Positions 24,777 to 36,388 are shown, counted from the first letter of the stretch. The stretch is 64,000 nt of DNA from an uncultured Oscillospiraceae bacterium (GCA_934597255.1 CAKTQV010000007.1:1-64000), one strand, 5' to 3'. Notes: generated by a model from the sequence alone, not told the origin. Program-made: numbers and translations.

Positions 24777-26054
24777 TCAGTCCCGGGGGCGGATGACGCT
24801 CAGCGCCATCCGGTCCGCGGCGAGCCGCTCACGGAGCCAGGTGGCGCATTCGTCCGCCGTCAGGCTTTCAAGCACGGAGAACGCGTCGAGCGGCTGGTAG
24901 CCGTTGAAGCAGCCCTCGATCAGCGATATGGCCAGCCCCTCGAAATTGCCCAGCGCGCGGATGCGGCCGCCGTAGCTGGCCTTTTTCTGCCGGGCGAAGA
25001 ACGCCTCGTCAAAGCCGCCGGCCGCGACGCGGCCGATCTCGGCGCGGATCGCGTCCGCCACGGCGTCGGGGTCGGACGATTCGCCCCCGAAGATCACGAA
25101 CGACTCGCCGGCGGCGCTGTCGGCGTCAACGGAGAATTCGCTGTTGATGAGCCCGTTGGCGTACAGGCGGTTGTAAAAGCCGGTGGAGCGGCCGACGAGA
25201 CATTTGAGCGCCATCGACGAGCGCATGCGCTCGCGCAGCGCGGCCTCGCCGTATACGGCCGGGCCGGTTTTCAGTCCCGCCGCGAACTGCGGCATGGAGA
25301 CCTCCATGGTCTCCTCGATGCAGCCGGCCAGCGGCTCGGGCGATTCCGCCGCGCCGTAGTCCACGTCCGGCCGGTCCTGCCGCTCGCCGCCGGTCAGCGC
25401 CTCGGCCGCCTCCGCGACGGCGTCCGGATCGACGTCGCCGACGACGGCCAGCGCCATGTTGGACGGGCGGTAAAACGCCCGGTAGCAGTTATACAGCAGC
25501 TCCGGCGTGATCTCCGCGATGGACTCGACCGTCCCGGCCACGCCGTCGCGCAGGGCGCTGTGCTCAAACAGCGAGCGCATGAGATTGATGTACAGCCGGA
25601 AGTCCGGGCTGTCCTCGTACATGCGTATCTCCTGGGCGATGATGCCCTGCTCCTTGGCGACGCTCTCGTCCGTGAAATACGGCGTCGAAACAAAGCGCAG
25701 AAGCTCGCGCAGATTCTCGTCGAAGCGGGACGTGCATTCAAAGTGGTACAGGGTCATGGCGTCGCTGGTGAAGGCGTTGGGGCTCGCGCCGTTCGCGTCC
25801 AGGCGGGCCATGGCGCTGCCGTCGGGCATGTCGAACATCTTGTGCTCCAGGTAGTGCGCGATGCCGGCGGGCGTGTCGTGCATCCGGCCGTCGAGCCGGA
25901 AGCGGCGGTCCGCGCCGCCGTAGCGCGCGGCGAAGGCCGCGAAGCTTTTGCGCAGGCCCTTTTTCCGCAGAACGAAAACCGGAAGCCCGTTCGGAAGCGT
26001 CCGGGTATACAGCGTTTCGCCGATGGCGGCGTAATCAAGTCGGTTCATCTTCAT
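24777..26054 (-). CDS. M16 family zinc peptidase homologue, YmfH type (catalytic partner)
   Basis: A 425-residue protein with the inverted zinc motif HYLEH at 67-71 and the downstream Glu region TDESVAKEQGIIAQEIRMYEDSP, as in YmfH-like peptidases. It overlaps the end of its paralogue at 26035-27339 by 20 bases. Such pairs work together, one half holding the zinc site. Bacillus ymfF/ymfH sit near cell-envelope and RNA-processing genes; the physiological substrate is unknown. Confidence 0.9.
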   Translation of the reverse strand: MKMNRLDYAAIGETLYTRTLPNGLPVFVLRKKGLRKSFAAFAARYGGADRRFRLDGRMHDTPAGIAHYLEHKMFDMPDGSAMARLDANGASPNAFTSDAMTLYHFECTSRFDENLRELLRFVSTPYFTDESVAKEQGIIAQEIRMYEDSPDFRLYINLMRSLFEHSALRDGVAGTVESIAEITPELLYNCYRAFYRPSNMALAVVGDVDPDAVAEAAEALTGGERQDRPDVDYGAAESPEPLAGCIEETMEVSMPQFAAGLKTGPAVYGEAALRERMRSSMALKCLVGRSTGFYNRLYANGLINSEFSVDADSAAGESFVIFGGESSDPDAVADAIRAEIGRVAAGGFDEAFFARQKKASYGGRIRALGNFEGLAISLIEGCFNGYQPLDAFSVLESLTADECATWLRERLAADRMALSVIRPRD

Positions 26055-27339
26055 CCTCGCTTTCGCTGCCCGTCAGGAAATAGATCGCGTCGCATTCGAT
26101 GCCCGCGGCGATCGCCGTCACATCGCCGGGCGTGACCTCCTCGGCCAGCGCCGCCATTTCCTCCGGGCCGTATTCCAGACCGAGCAGGTTCTGTCCCAGC
26201 CAGAACTCCTCCAGCGAGCCGGGCGAATCCGCCGCGGCCAGCAGGCCGGACACGACGCCGGAGCGGGCGGCCGAAAATTCCTCGTCCGTTATCTCGCCGC
26301 GGCGGACGGCGTCGAGCTGTGCCAGTATCTCCGTCAGCGCCGGTTCAAAGTTTTCAAAGTCCACGCCGGAGACGACGTACATGAGCCCCTTGGCGATGTT
26401 GCAGAAGGAGCTGGCAAAATAGCACAGCGACATCCGCTCGCGCACGTTCATGAACAGCTTCGACGAGCTGTCGCCGCCGTAGACCGCGTTCATCACGCGG
26501 ATGGCCGCCGGGTCCGGGTCGTTCATGCATTCGCCGAGACGGAAGCCCACGGCGAGCTTTCCCTGGCTCACGTCGAGCGCTTCGGTGTAGCGGCGGGGCG
26601 CGTCCTCCAGCGCGTTCATGCGGATATCCGTGCCGAGCTCCCAGTCGATCTCACCGCGGGGCAGGGCGATCAGCGCGTCGCGCATGGCGGCCTCCACCCG
26701 CTCCGGCCCGGCGCTGCCGCAGTAAAACAGCTCCACGGGGCATTTCGACAGCAGCTCGTTATAGTGCTTCGTCAGCGCGACGTAGCCGATGTTTTCCGCC
26801 TCCTCCTCGCCGCCGAGCGTGTCCACGGCATAGGCCTCCGTCTGGCACATCAGCTCCGTCAGCCGGAAAAGCGCGTAGCCGATGCGGTCGTTGACCCGGC
26901 CGCGTATCTGCTGGAGGAGCTTTTCCTTTTCGCTTGCGACGTATTCCGGCAGAAACAGCCCGCCGCGCGTGTTCGGGTCGAGCAGCAGCTCGCCCATAAA
27001 GGCGGCGACCTGCTCCAGAAGTCTCTCGCCGCCGGCCGGCAGATAGCGGTCGTCGGCAAAGTCGGCCCAGAAGCCGAGACACTGTATCTCGCCCTTTTTG
27101 CGCACGGCCGGCTCGATGCGCGCGCCGTACAGCTCGTCGAGCCGGGCGGACACGGCGTCCAGATCGGGGCAGGATGCGCAGCCGCGGCGCAGAACGCTGG
27201 GGATGAGCGCGTTTTTGGCGGCGTCCTGCCGCGTCAGCGGCGTGAGAAGATTGAGACTGATGAGCCCGGTTTTGAATTTCTCCGTTTTCAGACAGGTCAG
27301 AAATACGCCGGGCAGTATTTCCTTGCGGCTTTGTTCCAT
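26035..27339 (-). CDS. M16 family peptidase homologue, YmfF type (no zinc motif)
   Basis: A 434-residue M16-fold protein that lacks HxxEH: the position reads LIPSVLRRG in the N-terminal domain. The C-terminal domain is typical (VMNAVYGGDSSSKLFMNVRERMSLCYFASS). It is therefore the non-catalytic half of the pair with the next gene. First gene of the M16-lgt group; AGGCGA-like ribosome site only. Confidence 0.88.
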   Translation of the reverse strand: MEQSRKEILPGVFLTCLKTEKFKTGLISLNLLTPLTRQDAAKNALIPSVLRRGCASCPDLDAVSARLDELYGARIEPAVRKKGEIQCLGFWADFADDRYLPAGGERLLEQVAAFMGELLLDPNTRGGLFLPEYVASEKEKLLQQIRGRVNDRIGYALFRLTELMCQTEAYAVDTLGGEEEAENIGYVALTKHYNELLSKCPVELFYCGSAGPERVEAAMRDALIALPRGEIDWELGTDIRMNALEDAPRRYTEALDVSQGKLAVGFRLGECMNDPDPAAIRVMNAVYGGDSSSKLFMNVRERMSLCYFASSFCNIAKGLMYVVSGVDFENFEPALTEILAQLDAVRRGEITDEEFSAARSGVVSGLLAAADSPGSLEEFWLGQNLLGLEYGPEEMAALAEEVTPGDVTAIAAGIECDAIYFLTGSESEDEDEPT

Positions 27340-27414
27340 GGTCGCCTCCCACAGATGATTTCTTATTTTATTATTCTACCACAGCGCGCCGGCTTTGGGT
27401 AGGGGCAAAAACGC

Positions 27415-30400
27415 TCAAGTGACCGCCGCTTTTCCGTTTTTTACTGTGATCTTCCGCGCACCGAGCCGCGCCTCGTAGTCAAAGGCGGGAGCCTCCACGC
27501 GCAGCCGGCCGCTCTCGAGCTGCAGCCCGAGCAGCGACTCGAGCACGGCGCGGAAAAACCAGCCCGCGCTGCCGGTGTACCAGCTCCAGTTGGCCGTGCC
27601 GTAATGGTCGCAGTTGGCGGACACGTCCGCCGCGACGACATAGGGCTCGGCCTGCCATATCGCGCCGTCGTGCCGCGCCGGCAGCAGCGCCAGCAGCAGC
27701 TTCTGCCCCTCCTCGCGCAGCCCGGCGCGCAGCAGCGCCATGCCCAGCCATATCGCGCCGTGGGTGTACTGGCCGCCGTTTTCCCGGAAGCCGGGGCCGT
27801 AGGCGCGGATATAGCCGGGGTCGGGTCCCTCGCCGGCAAAGGGCGGCGTGAACAGCCGGACGAGGCCGTGCGCCTCGTCGAACAGCCGCTCATAGGCCGC
27901 GCGCAGCGCCTCGCGCACGCGCTCCGGCGGAAGCCCGGGACAGAAGGCCGCCCAGCTCTGGGCGATGGAGTCGATCTCACATTCGTGCGCGCCTGCCGCG
28001 CCGAGCGGCGCGGAGTTGGCCCACCAGCCGCGCAGATACCAGCCGCCGTCCCAGGCGCGGCCGGCCGCGGCGGAGCATTCGCGGGCAAAGGCCTCCGTTT
28101 CGGCCGCGTCCGCTTCGCCCAGCCGCGCCAGAAGCGCGGCAAAGCGCGCGGCCGTGTGGCCGCAGAACATCGTCAGCCACACGCTTTCGCCGCCGACGCG
28201 GTCCATGCCGTCGTTCCAGTCGCCGCTGCCCATTTTCAAAAGGCCGTGCGGCCCCGTGCCGCGCTGCCGGACGAGCGCAAGGGCCCGCCGCGCGTGCTCC
28301 AGAACGCTTGCGCGCTCGCTGGAGAGCGGGGGCTGGAAATAGCGGTCTGCCTCGCCGTCGGCCAGCGGCGGCGCCGAAAGCCAGGGGCAGAGCACGGCGC
28401 ACAGCGCGAGATCGTCGGTTTTTTCCGTGTATTCGCACAGCGCCCAGCACAGCCACAAAAGGTCGTCCGAGCAGCGCGTGCGCACGCCGCGCGGCCCGGC
28501 GGCGTCCTCGTGCCACCAGTGGAGCACGTCGCCCTCCGTGAACTGCCGCTCGCAGCACAGCAGGATCTGCCGCTTTGCGGGCGCGCCCGTGAGCGCGAGG
28601 AGATTGACGGCGTCCTGAAGCTGGTCGCGGAAGCCGTAGGCCCCGCCGGACTGATAGATGCTGGTGCGGCCGAGAATGCGCCCGCACAGCGTCTGATACG
28701 CTGCCCAGCCGTTCATCATGGCGTCAAGCTCGGGGTACGGCGTGCGGATGTGCAGCCGCCCCAGCCGGTTTTTCCAGCCGTCGCGTGTTTTCATCAGCTC
28801 CCGCGCCGCCCTCGCCGGTTCCGCCAGCGCGGCCAGCGTGGCCTCGTCCTCGAAGCCGCAGGCGATCACGCGCACGCCGCCGCCGGGGATGCGCAGGGCA
28901 AAGCAGGGCCTCGTTCCCGCGCCGGCGCGTCCGTCCGGCCCGCCGCGCAGAAAGGCGGTCTCGTCGCAGCCGGCGGCCTTCGGCTCGCAGGAGCAAAGCG
29001 CCCGGAAGCAGCCCATGGAGCGGCTGCGCGGGTTGAACGCGCGCAGCACGCCGCCCTCGATCTCCGTGATCGTGAAGGGCGCGTCCGCGCTCTCGGCCGC
29101 CATGCGCAGGCGGAGGTGCCACAGGATGTCCGCGCCGTCGCCGCCCTCGATGATGAGCAGGCGCGCGGCGTGATCGCCGGGAATAAAGGCCGTCACGCTC
29201 ACGCCGGCGTGTTCCCAGCGCGCCCAGCCGAAGCCGAAGCTCACGCGGCAGCCGGACAGCCCGTCGGCGAACAGGCTGCGCCGTCCGCCGGGCGTTTCCA
29301 GCTCCAGCGTTTCCGGCCCGCGCACGGCCAGCGGGTCGTTTTCCCAGGGCGTGACGGGCGCTTCGCGCGCGTTTTCCAGCCACATATGCCCCGTGCCGGC
29401 GTCCGTGGCGATAAAGCCGAAGCGGCCGTTGGAAAGCAGATTCTGCCACGCACGCGGCGGCAGCGGCGGCGTATCGAAGCTGACCGCGCCGCTGGCCAGA
29501 TGGCGGCAGACGGGAACGGCGCGTCCGCGCTCCGGCAGCGCCGGAAGAGAGAGCGGGCCCGGACGCCGCTCCTCCGGGGCGAGAACGGCGCTGACGCGCA
29601 GCGCGGCGCCGGAGGAAAAATGCGTTCCGCCCCGCGCGTTTTCAAAGGGCGCGAGACCGTAGCGGTCGAGATAACGGCGCAGGGCCTGCGCGCGCGGATG
29701 CAGGTATTCGCCGGCCTCGCCGGTGTCGAGCGCCAGATCGAAGCTCATGCCGCAGGCGGTCAGCAGCGCGTGGCGGCGGATGAGCGCCCGGGCCTCGTCC
29801 GGATGGGCGTGTGCGTCGCAGTATACCAGCGGCGGATTGCCCGAGATGCCCTCGCGCCACAGCGCCTCGCGCACGGCCAGCTCGTTGGCGGCCACGCGCG
29901 GCCGCGCCAGAGCCGTGCACAGGCGGAAGCAGTCGGCAAGACCCGCTTCGCCCAGACCGAGCAGCGAGGCCATCGTACCGGCCATGTCGGCCGCGTCCCC
30001 GGCCAGAATGCGCCGCGCGGCGGCCGCGGCCTGGCCGCGGCTTTGCCCGAGCGCGATGGCCAGCGCCAGACAGCCGCCCTCCGGCAGCTCCGCCTGCACG
30101 GTGATCGGGCCGGCCATCTGCCAGCCGAGACCGTCCGTCACGCGCAGCGGCGCCGTTGCGCCGAGACACAGCCACAGCTCGGGAAGCGAGCCGCGCGCGA
30201 GCCGCCGGATCAGAACAAAGCCGTCCCGGGCCAGACATTCCAGCCCCAGCGTCCAGAACGACGGGTGGGCCTGCCAGTCGGACAGCATGGCCAGGACCGG
30301 CTCAAAGCGCAGCGTGACGGCCGCGCCCGGCCAGGCCGTGACGCGCCGCAGCTCGCCGCATTCGGTGCCGGCAGCGGCCAGTGAGGTTGACATAACTTTT

Positions 30401-33400
30401 TCGTCTGCCGTGCCGCTGAAGGTCAGCACGCCGCCGGCGTAGCGCCAGGAGAGCGCGCTTTTGTCCGCTCCGGCGGGCGTGAGCGCGTGGGGGCCGGCAT
30501 ACAGGCGGAAGCGGTCGGGCCGGTACATCAGCACGCCGCCGGCCGTCGCGCGGGAGAAGCCGTCCTCGCTGGCGAGGATGGAGTATACCCCGTTTGAAAG
30601 CGGGAAAAAGCAGGGCGCGGCCATATCCGGCGCGTCGGAGGACAGCGAAAAGGCGGGCACGCCGCGCCGCTCCGGCTCCGGACGCGGGGCGGATGGCGCG
30701 CCCCGGCGCAGCACGGGACCGCCCAGCGGGACCCGTTCGCGCAAAAGCCCGGAAAAGGCCGCGCAGCACGGCTCGGCCAGAAAGCGCCGGCGCATGGCGC
30801 CCGCGCACAGGCAGTTGTCCACGGCGGCCATGCTCATGCCGAGATGGTGCGCCATGAAGCAGGTGACGGGACTGCCGCCGGGGCGGGCGCGTCCCGGCGT
30901 GAGATCGAGCGCCTCGTAGAAGCCGAAGCGGCCCCACATCCCCATCGTTTTGAGCAGCCGCAGGTTTTTCAGCGCCGCACGCGGATGCACGCACAGCGAG
31001 AGAAAGCTGGAATACGGGGAAACGACCAGCTCCGTGTCCATGCCACGGCTGAGCGCCAGCGCGCCGGTTCCGTGGGCCTTGTAGCGCCAGTCGAGCGAGG
31101 CGTCCACGGAGAAAAAGGCGCTTTCCGAATTGCCCCACGGCGCGCTGTGGAGCCGGGCGTGCCGCCGCTGGGCGTACAGACAGAAGCGCGCCGTTTCCCA
31201 CAGCAGCGAGCCGCGGTACAGCGGCAGAAACAGCTCCGGCATCAGATATTCGAAAACCGAGCCGGACCAGCTGGCCAGCCCGCGCCAGCCGTCGAGCGAG
31301 AGCTGCGCGCGGCTGAGCGCCGCCCAGTGGCGCGCGGGAACGTCGCCGCGCGCGACGGCCAGAAAGCTCGTCAGCCGCGCCTCCGAGGCCATCAGATCGT
31401 AATGCGCCTCACTCATCACGCCGCGCACCGGGTCGGCTCCGATGTGGAACAGGCGTTTTCTGGCGTCGTACAGCGCGCCGAGCTGCGTTGCGTCGTACAG
31501 CGCGCGGGCGCGCGCGGCCAGATCGGCGCGGCCGTATTCCTCCAGCCCGTTCGCCAGACACAGCAGGCACGCGCAGAAGTTGCCGGAATCGACCGCGGAC
31601 ACATACACCGGCTGCAGCGGCGCGCGCGTAGCGGTGTCGTACCAGTTATAAAGATGCCCGCGCCATTTCGGCATGGCCTCGATGGTCGTCAGCATCCGCT
31701 CCAGGAGCGCAAGCGCCTCCTCCGGCGGGCACAGCTCCATGTCCAGCGCGGCCAGGCACGACAGCAGGCCGAGCCCCAGATTCGTCGGCGAGGCGCGGCG
31801 GGCCGCCCCCTTGGGCGGCTGCGTCTGGAAATTGTCCGGCGGGAGCCAGCCGTCCGACGGCTGGCACAGCGTGCTGAAGTACTCCCAGACGGCCCTGGCC
31901 TCGCTTTTGAGAAAGGCGCGGTCGCCGGCCGTAAGCTCGGTCCGGGGCCGGCGCTCCCAGCCGGAGGCCGTTGTGAACAGCGGTACGAACAGCCAGATGA
32001 GCCCCGCCGCCTTGCCCAGCGAGCCGGGGCAGAACAGCAGCAGCGCCGCGCCCGCCGCCATGGAGACCAGCAGCGCGGCGGACGGCCGCCCTTTGGCGTT
32101 CTGGCCGGCCGGGACCCATTGCAGCATGCGGCGGTGACTGACCGTCATGCGCCACAGCGCCGTCAGCGCGGCCCCGAGACGGCAGGCCGCGTCCCATGGG
32201 AGCAGCACAAGCTCGCTCATCAGCCGCGCCAGCGCCCCGCCGACCCCGCGAAGCACGCCGCTGCGAAGCCGCGAGCGGGCGTCGGAACGGCGGACGAACA
32301 GGCGGCTCCAGCTCTGGATCAGGCAGTCCGCCGCCAGCGACAGCAGCGCCAGCGCCGCGGCAAAGCGGAATTCCGCGCGCCACAGGCCCAGAACGATGGC
32401 CGCGAACGAGGCGGCGCTTGTCAGCGAGCGGCGCAGATTATCGAAAATGCGGAAGCGGTCGATGGGCGTCAGCCCCTCCGCAAACAGGAAGGAAAGGTTC
32501 TGCCAGTCGCCGCGCGTCCAGCGCTCGAGCCGCCGGAACCAGCCGGCGGCGTTGACCGGGGCCGTGTCCGTCAGCTCCACGTCGCCCATGTAGGCGCCGC
32601 GCAGATAGGCGCCCTCGATCGTGTCGTGGCTGAGCACGCGCTCGTCCGGGATGCGCCCTTCCAGACAGGCGAGATATGCGTGCGCGTCGATCAGCCCCTT
32701 GCCGGCGAAGCCGCCGCGTCCGAACAGATCGAAAAACAGCTCCGGGCTTAAAAGTCCGTAAGGCTCCGTGCCGCCCTGGCCGATGTGGAGGCGGGCGAAA
32801 TCGGTGGCCATGGCGCATTCAAGCTCCGTCGTCATGCGCGGGTGGATGAGCCCGTGGCCGCGCACGACGCGCCGGTCGGAGACGACGGGGCGGTTGAGCG
32901 GATGCAGCGCCGCGCCGATGAGCGCGCGGGCCGAGCCGGGCGTGAGGAAGCTGTCCGCGTCGAGGCAGAGGATATAATTCGCGTGCAGCGCGCGCCGGTC
33001 GCCGGCGGCGCAGCGAAGCGAGGACACCTTTCCGCAGACGAGCCGCGCCAGCGCCTCCATGGCGCCGCGCTTTCGTTCATACGGCCGCCAGAGCCCGTCG
33101 CGCCGGCTGAACACGCTGTCGCGCGTCAGCAGGAAAAAGCCCCCGCCGTATTTTTCATTGAGCGCCTCGATCTCCCGTGCGGCCGCGGCCAGCGCCGCGG
33201 CGCCGCCGGGCGGCGGCGTCTGCTTCGATTCCGGAAGATCGGCGGCGAGCGCGAACAGCAGCCCGTCCCCGCAGTCGCGGTTGGCCAGACGGAACTGCTC
33301 GAGCCGCCGGGCGTAGTACGCGCCGTCGGTCTCGTCCGACAGCAGCGCGAACACGGTGCAGACCGTCCGCCCGTCCGTTCCGGCGCCGTCCTCCAGCTCC

Positions 33401-34284
33401 AGCCGGAACAGCCGGTGCGGATGCACGAAGCGCAGCAGCACCGCGTTGGACACGGTGCGCGTCAGCTCCGACAGCGGCAGCAGCAAAAGCGCGGCCGCGG
33501 CCGGCCGGCCGCTCCACAGAGCGGCGGCGAGCGCGAGCAGCAGCGTCAGCGCGCCGTACAGGGCGATGTACAGCCGCCCGCTGCGCTCGCGCGGCGGGAA
33601 CAGCGTTTCATGCAGCGAGCTGTTGACGGCAAAGGCCGCCGTCTGTATCGGCTCCTCACCCCGCTTCTTTGCCAGCGCGCGTACACGCCGGCGGTAATCG
33701 GCGCGGCTTTGCTCGTCCATGAGCGGGTAGACGCCGTCGTGGCGGAGCACGGCGTCCACCGGGTCGCTCTTTTCCAGGATATCGCCCAGATCGAGCGAGC
33801 ATACGGTGCGCAGCGCGGTGAAGGCGCGCGCGGCCTCCGTCTCGTCCAGCCCGCCGGCCAGACGCCGCAGCAGCGCCGCGCGCAGCCCCGCGCCGAACAG
33901 GCAGACCTCCGTTTCCGAAAGGCTCCCGGTCCGGCGCGCGCCGGTCAGATACGCGCCGAGCCGCGCCTCCGTCGTCTCTCCGGCGTCCAGAAAGCGGCCG
34001 GCCAGCGCCGTGACCGCGCTGACGGGGCCGGCCGAACGCAGCCGGCCGGCCCGCCGAAAGGACTCGCCCGCCTGGACCGCGGCCTCGCGCGCGAGCCAGA
34101 CATTGTCGGCGTACCATGTACTTGTTCCTTCCTCGCGGCCGAGGGCGGCCACGGCGCGCAGCGCCCGCCGTATGCGCGCGCGCTCCCGCCGGCCGCTCGT
34201 TGTGCCGCGCGCAGGCAGCTCCTGCGCAGCCCGTTCGCCGTAAGCGGCGAGGGCGTCCGTTCTGATTTTATCCATACCTGCCAT
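27415..34284 (-). CDS. Cyclic beta-1,2-glucan synthase-like protein (GT84 plus GH94 domains)
   Basis: A 2289-residue membrane protein. Order of parts: an N-terminal helical domain (about 1-230), hydrophobic segments near 245-300, a glycosyltransferase domain with CLDADSF near 441 and RWTRGDWQN near 590, further membrane segments to about 790, a glucoamylase-like middle domain, two beta-sandwich carbohydrate-binding regions, and a C-terminal GH94 phosphorylase-like domain whose GSGDWNDGM motif near 2019-2027 holds the general acid Asp. This is the NdvB/Cgs layout, which makes, sizes and cyclises beta-1,2-glucans. It is shorter than Brucella Cgs (about 2860, recalled). I chose ATG 34284; ATG 34275 or a TTG at 34320 are possible. 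It stands alone. Confidence 0.85.
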   Translation of the reverse strand: MAGMDKIRTDALAAYGERAAQELPARGTTSGRRERARIRRALRAVAALGREEGTSTWYADNVWLAREAAVQAGESFRRAGRLRSAGPVSAVTALAGRFLDAGETTEARLGAYLTGARRTGSLSETEVCLFGAGLRAALLRRLAGGLDETEAARAFTALRTVCSLDLGDILEKSDPVDAVLRHDGVYPLMDEQSRADYRRRVRALAKKRGEEPIQTAAFAVNSSLHETLFPPRERSGRLYIALYGALTLLLALAAALWSGRPAAAALLLLPLSELTRTVSNAVLLRFVHPHRLFRLELEDGAGTDGRTVCTVFALLSDETDGAYYARRLEQFRLANRDCGDGLLFALAADLPESKQTPPPGGAAALAAAAREIEALNEKYGGGFFLLTRDSVFSRRDGLWRPYERKRGAMEALARLVCGKVSSLRCAAGDRRALHANYILCLDADSFLTPGSARALIGAALHPLNRPVVSDRRVVRGHGLIHPRMTTELECAMATDFARLHIGQGGTEPYGLLSPELFFDLFGRGGFAGKGLIDAHAYLACLEGRIPDERVLSHDTIEGAYLRGAYMGDVELTDTAPVNAAGWFRRLERWTRGDWQNLSFLFAEGLTPIDRFRIFDNLRRSLTSAASFAAIVLGLWRAEFRFAAALALLSLAADCLIQSWSRLFVRRSDARSRLRSGVLRGVGGALARLMSELVLLPWDAACRLGAALTALWRMTVSHRRMLQWVPAGQNAKGRPSAALLVSMAAGAALLLFCPGSLGKAAGLIWLFVPLFTTASGWERRPRTELTAGDRAFLKSEARAVWEYFSTLCQPSDGWLPPDNFQTQPPKGAARRASPTNLGLGLLSCLAALDMELCPPEEALALLERMLTTIEAMPKWRGHLYNWYDTATRAPLQPVYVSAVDSGNFCACLLCLANGLEEYGRADLAARARALYDATQLGALYDARKRLFHIGADPVRGVMSEAHYDLMASEARLTSFLAVARGDVPARHWAALSRAQLSLDGWRGLASWSGSVFEYLMPELFLPLYRGSLLWETARFCLYAQRRHARLHSAPWGNSESAFFSVDASLDWRYKAHGTGALALSRGMDTELVVSPYSSFLSLCVHPRAALKNLRLLKTMGMWGRFGFYEALDLTPGRARPGGSPVTCFMAHHLGMSMAAVDNCLCAGAMRRRFLAEPCCAAFSGLLRERVPLGGPVLRRGAPSAPRPEPERRGVPAFSLSSDAPDMAAPCFFPLSNGVYSILASEDGFSRATAGGVLMYRPDRFRLYAGPHALTPAGADKSALSWRYAGGVLTFSGTADEKVMSTSLAAAGTECGELRRVTAWPGAAVTLRFEPVLAMLSDWQAHPSFWTLGLECLARDGFVLIRRLARGSLPELWLCLGATAPLRVTDGLGWQMAGPITVQAELPEGGCLALAIALGQSRGQAAAAARRILAGDAADMAGTMASLLGLGEAGLADCFRLCTALARPRVAANELAVREALWREGISGNPPLVYCDAHAHPDEARALIRRHALLTACGMSFDLALDTGEAGEYLHPRAQALRRYLDRYGLAPFENARGGTHFSSGAALRVSAVLAPEERRPGPLSLPALPERGRAVPVCRHLASGAVSFDTPPLPPRAWQNLLSNGRFGFIATDAGTGHMWLENAREAPVTPWENDPLAVRGPETLELETPGGRRSLFADGLSGCRVSFGFGWARWEHAGVSVTAFIPGDHAARLLIIEGGDGADILWHLRLRMAAESADAPFTITEIEGGVLRAFNPRSRSMGCFRALCSCEPKAAGCDETAFLRGGPDGRAGAGTRPCFALRIPGGGVRVIACGFEDEATLAALAEPARAARELMKTRDGWKNRLGRLHIRTPYPELDAMMNGWAAYQTLCGRILGRTSIYQSGGAYGFRDQLQDAVNLLALTGAPAKRQILLCCERQFTEGDVLHWWHEDAAGPRGVRTRCSDDLLWLCWALCEYTEKTDDLALCAVLCPWLSAPPLADGEADRYFQPPLSSERASVLEHARRALALVRQRGTGPHGLLKMGSGDWNDGMDRVGGESVWLTMFCGHTAARFAALLARLGEADAAETEAFARECSAAAGRAWDGGWYLRGWWANSAPLGAAGAHECEIDSIAQSWAAFCPGLPPERVREALRAAYERLFDEAHGLVRLFTPPFAGEGPDPGYIRAYGPGFRENGGQYTHGAIWLGMALLRAGLREEGQKLLLALLPARHDGAIWQAEPYVVAADVSANCDHYGTANWSWYTGSAGWFFRAVLESLLGLQLESGRLRVEAPAFDYEARLGARKITVKNGKAAVT

Positions 34285-34313
34285 TTTGCCCCGTATGCCG
34301 GGGAATATTCCGC

Positions 34314-34342
34314 TTGACAAACGCGCGCGTGTCTAGTATGAT
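34314..34342 (+). promoter_or_regulatory. Sigma-A promoter of the ylxM-ffh operon
   Basis: Consensus TTGACA (34314-34319), 17 bases, TATGAT (34337-34342). It sits in the short divergent gap after the glucan synthase start, with an AGGAGG ribosome site before 34383. Confidence 0.8.
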
Positions 34343-34382
34343 AGGCAGGCTGTAAAGTATTTTTCCTTAACAGGAGGACGCC

Positions 34383-34714
34383 ATGGACGACAACACGGTC
34401 ACAAGGGCGCTCCTGTTCGACTTCTACGGCGAGCTTCTGACCGATAAACAGAAGGAATACTTCGATCTGCGCTACAACGAGGACTACTCGCTTTCGGAGA
34501 TCGCAGAGCTTGGCGGGCTGAGCCGGCAGGGCGTGTGGGATATCCTGCGCCGCGCGGAGGACAGCATGCGCCATATGGAGGAAAAGACCGGCATCGTCCG
34601 CCGCTATCTCGAACGCCGGGCGGCCATCGCCTCGATCCGGCGGGAGCTGGACGGGCTTTTGCCGGACAACGACACGACCCGGGCGCTTCTGGCCCGGCTG
34701 GATGGACTGCTATA

Positions 34715-34715
<1 letters not shown>
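34383..34715 (+). CDS. ylxM: UPF0122 family SRP-associated regulator YlxM
   Basis: A 110-residue helix-turn-helix protein similar to sigma factor region 4 (LTDKQKEYFDLRYNEDYSLSEIAELGGLSRQGVWDILRRAE). It is encoded before ffh in Firmicutes and in streptococci binds the signal recognition particle. Stop and ffh start overlap by one base (TAATG). Confidence 0.92.
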
Positions 34716-36061
<1,346 letters not shown>

Positions 36062-36063
36062 GC

Positions 36064-36078
36064 GCAGCGCCGCGCTGC
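36064..36078 (+). other. Short hairpin in the ffh-rpsP gap
   Basis: GCAGCG and CGCTGC flank a 3-base loop just after the ffh stop. No T-run follows. The rest of the 70-base gap is AT-rich, ending in GGAGG before rpsP. It might be an mRNA-stability element. Confidence 0.3.
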
Positions 36079-36131
36079 CGTGAGCCGCATTTATACACAA
36101 AAAATTTATTTTATTTTTGGAGGAAAAAGCA

Positions 36132-36377
36132 ATGGTCAAGATCCGTTTGAAGAGACAGGGCGCGAAGAAGGCCCCCTATTACCGCATCGTGGTGGCCGAC
36201 AGCCGCGCGCCGCGCGACGGCCGCAACATCGAGGAGATCGGCACCTACGATCCCCTGGCCGATCCCGTCGCCGTCAAGATCGACATGGAGCGCGCCAAGT
36301 ACTGGCTTGCCAACGGCGCCCAGCCCACCGATACGGTCCGCGGACTGCTGAAAAAGGCTGAAGAAAAGGCCGAATAA
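36132..36377 (+). CDS. rpsP: 30S ribosomal protein S16
   Basis: An 81-residue ribosomal protein with the standard MVKIRLKRQGAKKAPYYRIVVADSR opening and DTVRGLLKKA end. ATG at 36132 follows GGAGG. It is placed ffh-rpsP-khpA-rimM-trmD, a conserved order. Confidence 0.97.
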   Translation: MVKIRLKRQGAKKAPYYRIVVADSRAPRDGRNIEEIGTYDPLADPVAVKIDMERAKYWLANGAQPTDTVRGLLKKAEEKAE

Positions 36378-36388
36378 GGAGCCTTTTG

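Noticed and set aside
27604..30384. Long open frames antisense to the glucan-synthase gene and similar ones at 39071-42319 and 41931-46241
   Set aside because: They lie opposite clearly coding genes, have Arg/Ala/Val/His-rich low-complexity products and no ribosome sites. GC-rich codons keep antisense frames open.
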